DNA of 64,000 nt from Mycteria americana (GCF_035582795.1 NC_134369.1:58838001-58902000), one strand, 5' to 3'; positions 38,914 through 52,000 are shown, counted from the first letter of the stretch. Made by a program: numbers and translations. The notes: generated by a model from the sequence alone, not told the origin.

Positions 38914-39373
38914 AAATCCCCCCAGATCATCTTCGTGCTTGAGCTCTTAACCATGTTATATATTTTCTGTATTTGTCCTTCAGATGGCATGATCTTCAGA
39001 GTACTAGCTTAATTTCTGATTCATTCAGCGGAGAGTACATGGTCAGCATATAGCGAGAGAACACATAATAATACACAGATTTGTGATAGGTGCAGATATA
39101 CACACCATGTGCACTTCTTAAATAGCTATAAATCTGAATGCATATATGGTTGCTCACACATTTAAAATCACACATGTAAACAAATGAGGACAGACACATG
39201 CACATGTAATGCTATCATCATAGCACCCATCTCAGGGTTATGCAAATTGATTGCTTTTTTTGTGTGTGTGTGAGGTACAACAAATACCCACAATCTTAAA
39301 TTAACTCTTTCCAAATAATAAGAATCTTACTATTAACATGGCATGTTTAAACCCAAACGGACAAGTTTATGTT

Positions 39374-39435
39374 CCCTTCTGCTCCTTTCTTTCTCTTTCT
39401 CACTCCCTCTCTCTGCCTCTCCCTCTCTCTCTCAC
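39374..39435. repeat. CT-rich polypyrimidine tract
   Basis: A mixed CTTT, TCTC and CCT tract of about 60 bases on the plus strand. It lies 160 bases upstream of duplicated element copy B. It resembles a splice polypyrimidine tract only in composition. Confidence 0.8.
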
Positions 39436-39591
39436 TTTACCTTCCCAAAGGCACTATTTTATTTCAGAAGAAAACTTATGAAAATTGTTGAAACACACAC
39501 TACAAAGCATTTGCTTTTTTTTCCTCTCCTTTTTTTTTTATTTCAGCAGATAGCCCCCAAAAAAGGCAGGGATGTCAAAGGCTTCGAGTCC

Positions 39592-39777
39592 CCCCTTTGA
39601 CATTCACGCAGTGCTGAGAGTCAGCCGGGGTCTCAGCTCTGACAAATTTGCATCTCTTTGAATGTGACGCTTGAAAAAAGCCGGAGCTGCTAGATTAAAT
39701 TTTTTTTTTTTCCGTCGAGAAAATGAGAAAAGCCTCTATCTCTCCGCCGAGTCTACTGGGAAGATCTTTATTCTGAT
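39592..39777 (+). repeat. Duplicated element, copy B (candidate regulatory element)
   Basis: Second copy of the element at 35401-35575, in the same orientation. It keeps the 37-base block with the octamer ATTTGCAT at 39646-39653 and the following 'ctctttgaa'. It differs by a longer T run at about 39700-39712 and a GC-richer, CpG-containing 3' part ('ctccgccgagtctactggg'). The flanks do not match those of copy A, so the duplicated unit is under 200 bases. The DNA downstream to about 40260 is unique, fairly GC-rich and complex, which would fit a larger conserved non-coding block. The function is inferred, not shown. Confidence 0.85.
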
Positions 39778-42534
39778 TCTTGTTAGAATTGTTTATCACC
39801 CTGACAGACCAGACTCGGACGAGATAAAGGCGCTGCTCCATCACGGGGCCTGACAGTGGTAGGACATGCAGAGAAATGAAAGGAGCAGGGGAAAATATTA
39901 TTAATAGATGCCGACTTGATTTGCCTCTATGGCACGTCAAGGAAGGAAGGGAGGGGGGAGCCACGGCTTGATTGCAAGCCTATGAAGTTCTGTCCAAAAA
40001 AGAAGCTATTTTTCATTAAGTGATAGAAGGGCTTTTTTCATGTTCTTTCCTGAGGAGCTGATAACTTATGCAGTTTATTCTAACCCTGCTGATTTCTGTC
40101 AGGGAAAGAAAACTCCTGAAAGATGGCTCCAGCTCGTCCTTTTCAGAGAAGGAGGCTGTCTTGTCAAAAATGGTAGCAAAGCATTAAAGCCCCGGCCTTG
40201 ACTCCTGCAAGGTCCCTTGGATCTGACTGGGTGTGCATGTGTCGGTGAGCATGGGGGGGTCAGGGGAGGAAGGCGTTATTATGTACCCACTAGGGCCCTC
40301 CAAGGGAAAAAAATCAAAATATATATGCAGAGGAGTGCTTGCACATATGTACATGCACACATGCACCACAAACACGGGGGCTTTGTGTATTTGAGCAGAC
40401 ATGCAGAAACATTCGTTCTGCTGCCTAATTACTCTGCAGTTAGTAAAGATTTGTCTGATATGAGCATGTGCTGAATTTGAGAACAAGAGGCTGGGTGGAA
40501 ACTTAGATCAGCCTCATTCAAAATGAATGTTAAAAAATAACCAAGCTCCCTGCTACCTCTTGTATGTCAGGTCTCACACAGAAACATGACCGGCAATATC
40601 AGCTTAGGGGCTCCTGCAGTGATGCTGACTCTGCTGTGACTGTCTCGTGTGTTCTGGGGCAAAATTGTCTCTACATGATCATTTCTCTTAGGCTAGATTT
40701 TTTTGGATGGGGAAAGCAGGAGTGAGAAATACTATTTGTGCGTATCATGGCCATGTTATGTTATTCTTGGATCCTTCTCATTTGCAGCTCTGACCATTTG
40801 GGACGTTAGCTGCAATTGCAGCGTTGCATGAACACAGTTCCTTCCTTGTAATTACCTTGTTCTTCTCCAGAAAGGATTCTGTTTGATCACTGTCCTAACT
40901 GAATTTTGAATTCTGTACAAATTAACTACTGGAGCAATGCTTGCCTCAGGGCAATAGAGTAAGTCTCTTTCTGTGAACCTGCTCTTAGAGATCACTTCTT
41001 GCTGGATCCATCCTACAATGTGTTGAGCATCTCTTGAGAAGCTATGAATGCTGATGAGCTCTCTCCGCTTTCAGTAGGATGGGAGTGCTTAGCAGCTCAA
41101 GGGAATTACTCAGCACTTTGCTGGTGGAAGGAGAGTGACTTTTTTCTGGAAAGCTCATGGACAGTTTGAGTTCTAGGCAGTCCACTTTCTTTTCCTCCTT
41201 CAGATTTTTCTTACCGAGTTGTTCTTTGTAGTAAGATCAATAAATGCTTATAAAATCTCAGATCTTTTCCATTCAGATGGCAATAAAAGAGGAATTACTG
41301 ATGATGTGTGTAAAAAGTGAAAAAATTTAAATGCCACTAGGTACCATGTCCCCACAGCGACATGTCCATAGAATTTTAATCTTCATCTTCTGTTCCCACT
41401 GCTGTTTGTTTCCCTTGTTTGCTGTATCATATCCAGAGCTAAAGGAAAAGTTTTGCATTCTTCTTTTCAAAGTGCTTAAGAAAGACCTGCAGTATCTATC
41501 TAGCTAACTCTGCCATGCCTCTCCCATACAATCAGTAGCACAGTGAAGTCTGGAATGGGTTCCTTTTCAAATTCAGGTGTAGATGATAAAGGGTGGCTGC
41601 CTGGGGGAAGTCCTGAAAACACCAAACTTAGGAACTATGCAGATGCTTAGGTTAAAACATTGCCCAGTTTGGGGTTAGGAAATATTTTTACCACCTACTA
41701 TTTCAGTGATCTTCCTAACCTCTCCTGAATGCTTCCCTTGCTACACTGTAGTTTTTCCATTAAAGATCCTTAGCCTATCTTAAAACATCAGGCAGCCTGA
41801 TGTGCCTGGTGGTGTAGGAGGATTATGTACTGCTGTGTGTTAAATGTATGTGTCATAGTTCTCTGTATGCTGATAACTACGTGAGAGCGGGTTTGATAAC
41901 CCCCAGTTATCCAGCCATCTATTCCTTACTACATTGTGTTAGAATCCTCATCCAAATCAATTGATTCCAAATTAAGGATATTTTAATCTACTTCTGAATG
42001 GTAGTCTAGTTATTGTGACATAATAGAAATAATTAAATGTAAGGGTGCTGGAGAGCTTGACCAGGAGCATGGAGGGAGAGCACAGCCTTTGCTCAAAAGA
42101 TCTCATGGTAAGTAGAGGGTATCTGCGAGCTGGGAAGGGGGAAGCAGCTCTTGTAGGTCGATGTTCTGACATGCAAAGAAAGACACTGATAAGTTTCAGC
42201 TCATGTCCTTTCTACATTTTCTATGTTTATTTACCGGACTGACATCTGTGAATTCCCAAGAACCTTGTGCATGGGTGATTTGGTCTGACTTCAGGGGCTA
42301 CACAAACATTTTGAGAAATCCTATGTTGGCTCTGTATGAGGAGTCTTCTGGTAAAACATAATAAACAATTACAATATGCAGCTCTATTTATTGATAGTGA
42401 AATGCTAGAAGTATCAGGTGAGCTCCGGATGATGTTCTACTTGGTTCTGTACAAAGCAAAAGACAGTCTACACACATCAGGCAGCCAAAGGATGAGAGAA
42501 AAGAAGTATAATGGCTAACTGTTTATAGCTCAGG
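39778..42534. other. Gene-free stretch downstream of copy B
   Basis: No gene or transposable element is recognised. The first 480 bases are complex, non-repetitive and richer in G+C than the average of the window, and are treated as a candidate regulatory extension. The rest, to 42534, is ordinary AT-rich DNA with short chance frames. Confidence 0.5.
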
Positions 42535-42655
42535 ATCTGAAGGCTATTGATACTGAGCAGCCCAAGATCACACAGGAAGTCTGTGGAGGGATTGAATGCT
42601 TGAACTGAGATGTTTAGTCCTAGTTCAGTTTCTTAACCACAGCACAGCCCTTCCT
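42535..42655 (-). mobile_element. MIR-type SINE relic
   Basis: 'cccaagatcacacaggaagt' at about 42562, 'ctgtggagggattgaatgct' at about 42582 and 'cagtttcttaaccacagcac' at about 42626 follow the reverse-complement MIR order ('cccaaggtcacacag', 'gcagagccgggattcgaa', 'ctcttaaccactatgc'). The copy covers the core and the tRNA-derived head. It is ancient and inert. Confidence 0.7.
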
Positions 42656-42900
42656 CAGCCCAGCTCAGGGTGGCCCATGTCTGTTTTGGCTGAGCCACGC
42701 TCGCCATATCATGTTCCGTTGTAATATAGACATGCAAAGCAATTTAAAAAGGCCCCCTTTTTTATGACTACAACTAATTTACCCAAATTCTATGAGAAAG
42801 TCTCATGACGTAGGTAGGGATTTGCCGCTTTTTTTAACCGCAATTGTTTACATTGCTCCAGTGACAAAGAGGGATACTGTTAATGAAACTTTGAGAAAGG

Positions 42901-42966
42901 AGGTTGAGTTATGCATCCCCAAAGTCCTCCATTTGCATAGTTTTAGAAAGTGGATATATTTGGCAG
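42901..42966 (+). repeat. Dispersed short repeat, copy 1
   Basis: This aligns with 44969-45036 at about 79% over 58 bases, in the same orientation. Shared blocks are 'ttatgcatccc', 'tcctcc' and 'agttttagaaa'. The wording is reminiscent of the 'taggcaccc ... tttgtgcagattttgaaaatgc' segment of dispersed amniote palindromic repeats. Both copies probably descend from separate insertions, because the flanking DNA does not match. Confidence 0.6.
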
Positions 42967-44968
42967 GCGTTCTCTTTATTCAGCCATGGGTTTGGCACAT
43001 GCCAGAGTACAGAGGCTGAGTGAGCATCATGCAGCAATTTAAACTGAGAAAACAGATGTGGTTTTGCATTTTGGTATGTGTGGAGTCTCAGGCTACCATG
43101 AAAATATCTTTGGGTAATCAGCACACCCAAACTGCACAGTTCACATGTTGATAACATACAGTTATGCTACAAAAAGAAATATTTTACTAAATTTTTTTTT
43201 CATTTAGTTAAGTTACTCCAAATTAACTCAGTCTTGTGGATAATTATAATTGAATTTATGAGGATTCATTTTATTTCACAAAATCATCCAGAAGTTTGGG
43301 TCCTTGTATGCATTATCCAGATCCTTGGATCTACAAAATGGGAATGAGAGACAGTGACATCACAAGATTTTTTGTAATAATTCCATACGAGCAGCCTGCA
43401 AAACGCAGAAGAAAGAATTTTTCTTCTGGTATTTCAGCACTTCAAATTCTGAGTGGGAGCCTACACAATGTGCAAAAACTAATGAAACAGTGAGTTAGCT
43501 AAGCAGTGTTGAACACAGCAAAAAAATATTTGCTTACAAATTAGTTCAAATATAGACTAAAGAACTGGTGATTGGAGTGCAAATTTAACATAAGGGATTT
43601 AAGACCTGGTCCCATATCACTGGCAGAATTACCTTGATTTAAATGCATGTCAGTTCAGGTCAATAAAAGGCAAATACTTTTTTGTATGATGATAAGTATG
43701 AAACTCTGAATAATGTCTGGAAAGTGTTTATTGCTGATTTTTGTCTGAATTAGGTGGGGAAAATAGTAGGTTTTGCATTGTCATACAATCTTTTACTAGA
43801 TCATGTTAAGTGTGATCGTTTCAAGTTGTTAAAGTAGGAAGTTAGGGCTATTAAATCCTGATTTCTGTGTAATTATGGAAAATGTGCATTTGTACTTTAT
43901 GATAGCTATTGGTTTGCTAGATTTTTTACAAGATTGTGTGGAAACAGTACTACTAACATGTTCATAGCACTACATTTTCAACTGAAAAAGCAATTGTAGA
44001 TCACTTCAGGACAATCTGCAAACAAGGCTTAAAAAGTAAGAGGGAAAGTAGCTGGAAAGTTACTAGCTAGCCAAGTAAAATGCATTCATCCACCTCTACT
44101 GTCCAGCGTGGCTGCTATTGTGAACATTTCCTCTTTAGTTCTTACTTTAATCAATCTAATTTGTTTTCCCATGGAAAGTTTTGCATATATGATTCTAATT
44201 TATAAATGTGGCCCTAAAGGAATTAATTAAGATTGTATTTTTAATATCACCTGTTACTAGTAGGGAGCTAATACTTCATAACCATTTATCTACAAATTTG
44301 ACCTTTTTTGTCTCCTTCTGAAAAGGTCTGCAATCAGACTGCAAGTTTTGCAAAAAACGGTGTCAACGAAAATGCTTTAGCAGATTATTTTGCCTGTTTC
44401 TGACATTTGGAAAGCAGATTTCAATAGATGTAACAAATGTAACCATCCATCACAGCTGGTTACTTCAGCTCCAGTGAAGGCCAGGTTTAACAATGCCAGT
44501 TCAGGGAAATGTATGTACAAGTCCATCTGTTTCTGCAGAGCCTGCAAGAAAGTGCTTCTGGGACATCCTGATCACTGACAGGATCCTGGACAAAGGCTTC
44601 ATTCACCTCTTCTATTTCAAGAACTCATTGAAACTTGATTTAAAATTTGTTTCTCCCCACATATCAAAGTATGGAGACGTCATTCATTTGCTTCCAAAAC
44701 CCAAATGTAGCTGAAGTGGCTTCTTACCAATAGCCACAATATGTACCCTCTTACTCCAGAAATGGCATGAATAGAAGAATTGTAAAAAAACTCTCTTAAA
44801 ACCATTTTTCAATATCCAAGAAACTCAATTTTTTAAGTCATCAACTTCAAGTGAGAAAAGACTGACAATACATTTGCTCTTTTTGCGGGGAGCAGAAGAG
44901 TGGGGGAAAGCTGTCCTTTCATTTTGGTTCATATTCAGGGAACAGCCTGGCTTAATAATTTAAAGGTA

Positions 44969-45036
44969 GGAAGTTAATTTATGCATCCCTGAAATCCTCC
45001 TTTTGTGCAGTTTTAGAAAATGCATACATGTGACAG
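44969..45036 (+). repeat. Dispersed short repeat, copy 2
   Basis: Partner of 42901-42966. The two diverge beyond these 65-70 bases, so this is not a segmental duplication of the locus. The likely source is an old miniature element, which cannot be named with certainty. Confidence 0.6.
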
Positions 45037-48000
45037 GATATCTCATTGTTCTCTGGATGTGTTATCGTGTATATGTGGAGTAGCTTCAGTGCGATATGAA
45101 ATGCAAATTTGCCTTACTTTGTTCTTGCCACTTTTATGAATATTAAAAATATGGATAAAATAATTGTGAACACTTTTGGAAAAGGTCTTTAGCTCCTAAT
45201 TTCAGTGCTATAAAGTTTTTATATTGGTGCAGTAGAAAAAAAATTGAAAATTTTACCAGCTTATATTGGCATGAATGTAAGAAATTTAATTGAAAATTTG
45301 CATTTTGAGTGCACTCTGAGTGGAACTTTATGATGGCATGAAACCCTAGTGCCAATAAATAGCACAACAGCCTCTCAGGCCAGAACAATACAGTTCATTC
45401 ATGTTAAGTCAAACAAACAGTCATTTAGGTGATTTTAGACCAGCACTAACCTCCTTTAGCACCACGTTTGTAATACAGAAGGGGTTAAAGAAGAGGTTAT
45501 CCTAGACAGATAAGGCAGTTAGCAACACATGGGGTACCACCAGTGCCATCATTCTGAGTGCTATAAAACTATATCCCTCATAACACCAATCCATCTTGAT
45601 TCTCCCTGCTAAGTGGATTGACTTGATGAGAAGCCTTTATGTAGCACAGTTTCCACTCTCACTAGCAGATTCCTAGTTGTAAGGGTGGCTCTAAGGCTGC
45701 CACACTGTGCCTCGTTTAACATTGTTAAGCACTACCTTTGTAAGCTATTCCTGATTATAGATATATGCTGAGTAATGCTCCAGAAATTGAAGCTATGTTA
45801 AATCAACAGAATAGACTTGGTTAAATTATTGTGGGAGACCAAAAGGCCAAGTCATTATTTCTGCATATGATTCTTTAATGTAAAAATAAAAAACCAGAGA
45901 CTTTGCTTCCCCAGCATTCATTGATGTTATACCTGTGCATTAAGTGCAGACTCAAATACTTCATATTGCAAGACAAAGAATTATGGTGTAAGTACTAGAA
46001 CAACTATTGCTGTGCAAGACTATGGAATTGGTCCTTTAATTTAGTAGCAGTGTAGCTGGGAAGCTGCAAACACAAAATCATTGGTCTTATTTGTTTAGAT
46101 TATTCAAATAATAGTGTGAGTAATATTCACAGCTTGGGCTGAGATTCTTCTCCACTTTAACTCTTCTGAAAGCCAGACCTGTTTCAGGAATTGAACATCT
46201 TTTCCTCCATGCGGCTTTTAGGCTGCAGTTATAAAGCTCTTCATCAGCATGTAGTGACTTTGCTCATTGCTTTGACAAAAGGCTGATAATCTGCACTAAT
46301 GGCTTTGGCTGACTCATATGTTTAGTTCCCAACTGACTTTGACTGACACACTGAGGAATATTAGCAATATGGAAATGAAGGTTGATCATGGGGGGAGACG
46401 GACAAGCATGCTGGGTGAAATCCTGCATATCTTTACTTCCATTAGAGTTCACTTCTTTCTGAGGTTGGACTGCTTTTATGTTACATTCCCTTTCTGCTAA
46501 CATAAATTTTCAGGTCCTAGACTGTGATCCTTGCAGTTAGAAGCTCCTCTCTAGACAGGTAGCTCTTTGGATTATGTCTTCTCAGATGTAAAGTCCCCCT
46601 TGAGTGTGAACAGACTCTAAAGAGACTCCTAAAGAGGAAGGTATGAAAAGTATGAAAAAAATCTTCATTTTCCTTTGAAAATCATTCACATCCAGTACCT
46701 GGAATTATAAACACTTGGCTAGTTACCCACTTCATGAGCAAGGAGAGGGCCATTTCCAGTTTGGTCCGGGTTTTTTGTTTGTTTTGATTTTGGGGTAGTG
46801 CTCGCTGGGGTAGTTCTCTTCCATCGCAAGAGCTTCTTTTCCATTGCAAACACTTGTAAAAGCTCATGCAAACAGAATATCACATCCACATCTGTCATCA
46901 AGTCTCATGCAAAGCAACCATTTCTGACCACAGCAACAACTGCATGTGAACTGCACACCACCTTTTATGCCAGGTATCAATATAAGAATACATACCCTGA
47001 GACATAAAGATGGTGATAAGTTCTCTACAGAAGAAATTGCAAATAGCATAACCCTTTAGGACTCTTAATAAAAGGTGCCAAAGAATAGAATAGGACTAAA
47101 TGAACAAAGATCTAAGATGTATCTCCACATAAATTCAGAAAGATAAACATTGGCTGTAACTTGGCTTAGCATGTGGACTGTCCTTGAGTAAAAGGGTTGG
47201 AGGCTGAAGGATAGGTTTTACTACTAATTTAGACAAACTTTAAAATAAAATTTGGCAAAATTAAAACTCAAATATAAAATAAAAAAATAAATTCGAAGTA
47301 AAAATTAGTCATTTCAAAGTTTGAAAACAAAGTGATTGGCTTCCATGGGCAATTAGAAATGATTTACAGGGAAAAGGGGCACACATGCAAGTCAGCAAAG
47401 GTTTTGAGTCAAGTGGGTCTTACCTGTGCAAAACTTCTGCTTAAATACTTTGCTTGCGTTAGGCAAATGTGTCCCTTCTGTTTCTCAGCAGGATCTCCAC
47501 AAACACAGGTGAGGAGACTGGTTTTGCTTTGTAGAGATGGCACGATGTAAAAACTTTTCCACAGCCATGAGAAATGACTATTAGTGGACTTGAATAGAGC
47601 TTTTGGAGTTTTGCATGACAGAGGCCTCCAAAGCATGCGCATTTGGTTATTCCAAAACAACAGTCAGAAAAGTCACTACGTGAAATATTTATTCCTGTTT
47701 TAAACCCAGTTTCTTTCCTGGAGAAAGCTATATGGTCTTTCCCATACATTAGATTCAGACAGGTGTTTAAGCTTGACTCTAGTTTATTGGCAGGTGATTT
47801 GAGGAACAGTACACTTAATAAAGAAAGAAAACATTAAAGAATTCCCACCTGGAAATACCTACCTATCCTAATAAGACAGCTTTACATAAAAATCTGAAGC
47901 CTTTTGAGATTAATGAGGCCTGTTTACTTTCCATTTAATTTTGAGCCCCCTCTATTACATGAGTTGAATCAAAAGGCTGAGAACTGCAGTATGGGAAACT

Positions 48001-49544
48001 GAAAAAGAAATTGGTAAAAAAGACAAAAGCCAGTTATTGAGTTGGATTTGAAGTCTCTCTATCTCCTTGTCTTTGCCAGGAGTTGATTGGAAAGACTGGA
48101 AGACAACTGTTCTTTTTCATTTTTAAGAAAAAGAGAAGGAAAGAAAAGCTCTCTGTATCTCTGCAGCTCCAGGGACAATTACATATGTAGAAGTACAACA
48201 TACATGTGATGTTACATACTGGTTTGCAGTGGTGCAGTGGTATTGTATAGACGGAGACATAAACCTGTCAATTCAGGTTTTATTGCTAGGAGTGCCAGAT
48301 GCGCTGTCCAGGAGCTCAAACATACCAGCCTGTGCCACCAGCCCAAGAGGCCAGGTCAGGGCTTTCCTCTGCTGCTTTCCCAGTCTTCACACTTGATAGA
48401 CTCATGTTCCCACACTGCAAGTGCCATGGCCTCCCTCTGTGAGTTTTTTGCTTTTGATAAAGATGCTATTGTGTATAACAGCGTTCGTGTTTCTTAAGAG
48501 TTCCCACATTGGCTGTAAGAAACTTCTTAGGTGCTGACCTAAAACAGATGCTGTGAGCGCTCTTATTTTCTACCCTTTAAATGTTTTAATGGTTTGTGTA
48601 TTTTAATTTTACCAGTTACTTAGCCTTCTCATTATATTCTGCTTCTCCCTCAGTTGCCTACAGGGGAGACATGGAGAGATAACCTTTCCCTTTTCCTCTT
48701 TCCAAAGGTAAATTAAAAGAAAAGCATAGGAAAATTTACTTGCCATGGTGTGACTGTAGACAACAAAGCTTGCTCTGCTTTGTTAGGACCTGTCAGCTCT
48801 GTTTCAAACGTTGTACAAGAGCGCTGTGCTCAGGCTGCCTGCCTCCTGTTTGGGGAGGTGCAGTGATCTCTGGTTCCTTGGGTGTCACCACTGAAATGGC
48901 TATGAACAAGGCTGACAGCACGACCTGGGACCCAAAAAGGTGTCTGAATGTATAAAGATCTCAGGATGAAAATAAAGTGAAGACAGATTCATCGTCACTA
49001 TCTTTCAAAAGACAGTTACAGAAAAGGCATCAAATCAGATTGCAAGAAGACTGGAAAGCTGGAAGGCCTGTAGCCTAGATTCCTGACACCATTAAATATT
49101 GCCCTATGTTTGCACAGTTTTTATCACCTCTCCTCAATGCTTCCGTTTAATTATGGAAAATACAATGAAATAGAAAACACTTGGTGGGATTTTAAAAAGC
49201 ATTCCTCTTTTTTTGAGACTCTCAGCTAAAAGTTACATTGACAACGGGCTGATAAAGTTTGACGTGGCATAGCTCAGTCTTTTTGAGTCACAGAAACTCC
49301 ACAGGAGTTATCCTCCCATCAGAAAAGGGTTTTACACCTATTATAGAAAAGGAGAACAAAACAAAGCCCGTAGACACACTCAAATCCACCAGGCCATGAG
49401 AATTTCGCTTCCCCTCAATGACACTTTGCTGCGACTGTGGGCAGCAGATTGTGTTTAGATTGTCAGGGAAACAGTCAGGCCATTATTGTTGTTGTTTAAT
49501 TTTTGGTGGTTGAGGTTTTTTTTTTCCCTCCTAGCCAAAGTATT

Positions 49545-49577
49545 AAAAAAAAAAAAAGAGGGGGAAAAAAAAAAAAA
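49545..49577. repeat. Double poly-A tract
   Basis: Two runs of 13 A are separated by 'gaggggg'. No SINE or retrocopy body is recognisable to the left, so an A-tail origin is not supported. Confidence 0.85.
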
Positions 49578-51087
49578 GAAGTTGATTTCTTCAACAAGCA
49601 GCTGCAATGACAGATGGCTGATGAATGCACTACCAGCAGTTCCAATGGAACTCGACTCCGTGGGAGTCGGGGCACCGCACACCTTCCAAAGGGCGCCACG
49701 GTAGTCGCTTGGGAAGGGGAGTGAGAGTCGGAATTTCTAACCATGGTGAAAATGTACTGAAGGAAGAGAACATGATGACAAGGGGTGAGAAAGGGAAGGG
49801 AGTGATTGAGATCCATCCAGCTGAGTCTTTATCCCCAAGGATGAATTAAGATGAAACAGGGGCCCGGAGCCATAAAAACTTCAGGAGTACTTTAAAAATA
49901 ATGCCAACTCTGCTAAAACATATCATCTTAGCCACCCACTTGCCATTAGGCTTTGTTGATCTTTGTTCCCTAGCCCCCAGATGGACTCCTCCTCTCTCTA
50001 TTCTTTCTATACACTTTTTTCCTCTCTTTCCCATTCCTCCTTTTCTCATAGCTATCTTTTCCTAGCCTCATGACTGTGTGTGATTGTGAAGGAAATACCT
50101 AGGCTGTTGCTCTTCTCAAAGCTGCTTCCTGATGCCTGTCAGATGTCCCCCATGAGTCTTCCCTAGCACCCCAGGGTCTGGCAATCCCTGATCAGCCCTG
50201 CCAGATGATCTGCTGCGTAGTGTCCTCCCTTGTAGTGCTCAGACTTGAAAAAATGATTTGCCCTGGGCAGTTAGCATCTCTTTGTCCAAAGGTGCCCCAT
50301 TGAAATGCGTAGTCAGCAAAATTTATGACATCCTTTTGGGAGCCCTGTGCCAGGTGTGGGAATTTCTCCTCTTACTGCCTGTGAGTTTTAGCTCACCGTG
50401 GAGGCAGAAACACAACAGCAAAGGAACACAAGCCCCACTCTCTGAAAGTAAGTAGACAGTTTCCTGCGTCAAGCAGAACGTCGTAACCTGCAAGACCCCC
50501 AGCTACTGGGGGTCATGGTCCCCAAGACAGTGCGGTTCCCTCTTTCTTCACCTCCCTGTGTGAAGAATGAGGTAAAAAGAAAAGAACTGGTGGCAGCTGG
50601 AAAAGCAACAGGGGTTTGCAACAGGGCAGTGAGTAAACAAGGAACAAAACTCCTCGAGCAGTAAATGTACTGTGTAAACATAAACAATAGCAACAAGCAG
50701 ACACATATTCCAAATCCATCTCCAGTGAGAATCAATTATGTTATATCCAATGAATCAGGGGAGGGGGCTGGTGAGAGAGAATGGGGACCTATTATTATTT
50801 TCAAGTCAAGTCAACCAGCCAAGTCTGCAAACAAAAGCATTTTCTGCCTTTTTCTCTCTGTCTTGTTGATGGCCTCCCCTTGTCTCTCTTCCTTGGCATA
50901 TTTCCTGCAGTTCCCCCACCCAGCAGTAGTTATATACATCTGAATAACACTGCAGTTCAAACACCAAAAGAATTGTTTTCCTATGGTTTCTAAATGTCTT
51001 TTCTATTTTCTTGTATTCATAATCCTAGCATAAGCAGTGCTTATCAAGGGGTGTTCTACAGCAGAAAAATCAAGCGTGAGACTGTCT

Positions 51088-51120
51088 ACGTGTATGTGTG
51101 TGTGTGTGTGTTTGTGTGTG
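51088..51120. repeat. TG dinucleotide microsatellite
   Basis: About 15 TG units with two interruptions, continuing into 'ctcacgcatacatg'. It is probably polymorphic and can adopt Z-DNA. Confidence 0.9.
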
Positions 51121-51699
51121 CTCACGCATACATGAATACATGTGACCAAGGAGGCAAGAAAATACTGCTGCAGATCATTAATGAAATAATGTTAGGTACT
51201 TCTTTTATACCTGTGGTTGTAAAAAGAAAGGATAGGTTTTATTCTTGTATCTGCACATCACTAACCAGTGCTAACACACACACAGAGGTTTTTTTTTCTG
51301 TATCCCCAAAATCACAAAGTGGGACATGAAAAGGGGAGGAGGAGAAAGAGAGAATTGCTGGAAATGATTGTCTCTTAGGGTGTTCTCTAATAATGAGAAA
51401 GGAGCCCCACTTTGAACTCTTGATTCTTTGCCAGAGAACAAAAACCTTAAAGCATTTTGCTACCTTTAATTGTATTACTCTTCTAGTAATCAATAAAGAT
51501 AAAAAAGGATCATTCTATGCACAATATGAAATCACACAGGGTCTGACTATGTGGAGATAGATTCCACTTATCTGTCTCTAGGGGTAGCTTCTCTTGTAGT
51601 AGAAAACTCAATTTTTATTTGGATTTTAAAAATGTTTCAAATTATCCAGTCAATGCTACATGCATATTAAAAGATTTATTACCAAATATTCTCATCTTG

Positions 51700-51775
51700 A
51701 TGTACTGGATCTATGCACCCAATTCCCACTAATGTTAATGGAACTGCATCTGTAAATCCCTGCACATCAAAGCAA
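51700..51775. repeat. Palindromic interspersed repeat relic
   Basis: 'tctatgcacccaattcccac' leads to 'taatgttaatggaactgcat' and 'ctgtaaatccctgcacatca'. The centre is a decayed 'cccattgacttcaatggg', and the outer 'tgcaccc' and 'cctgcacatca' fit the same pattern as the better preserved copy at 58914-58984. Confidence 0.45.
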
Positions 51776-52000
51776 GACAGTATCCATAAGTATAGCAAAT
51801 ACATAGGTAGCTGGATAAATAGCACAAAGATTAACCACCTCTGGCATTACTGGTGTTTTCTTCTTTGTGTAAACGTTGGTCTCATCTTTTGAAGGGCTCA
51901 AGACGTGACATAAGAAACCAAAGGCATCTGGGCCAAGATCCCCCACGCTTCAGCGAGAAGGGAAACACCTGACTGCTGAGCAGCGGCACCCACTCTGATT

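Larger units (their letters stand above)
45037..51685. other. Gene-free stretch with candidate regulatory patches
   Basis: No gene is recognised. A weak MIR-like wording at about 45690-45780 ('ctgtgcctcgtttaacattg') is too poor to call. Two unique, complex patches at about 49190-49480 and 49590-49740 resemble conserved non-coding DNA in texture. Two A runs (49545-49557 and 49565-49577) and a TG repeat (51088-51120) are present. Open frames in this stretch are short or driven by low complexity. Confidence 0.45.

Noticed and set aside
45690..45780. MIR-like wording ('ctgtgcctcgtttaacattg')
   Set aside because: Only one block fits. The following sequence departs from any SINE layout, so it was not listed as an element.
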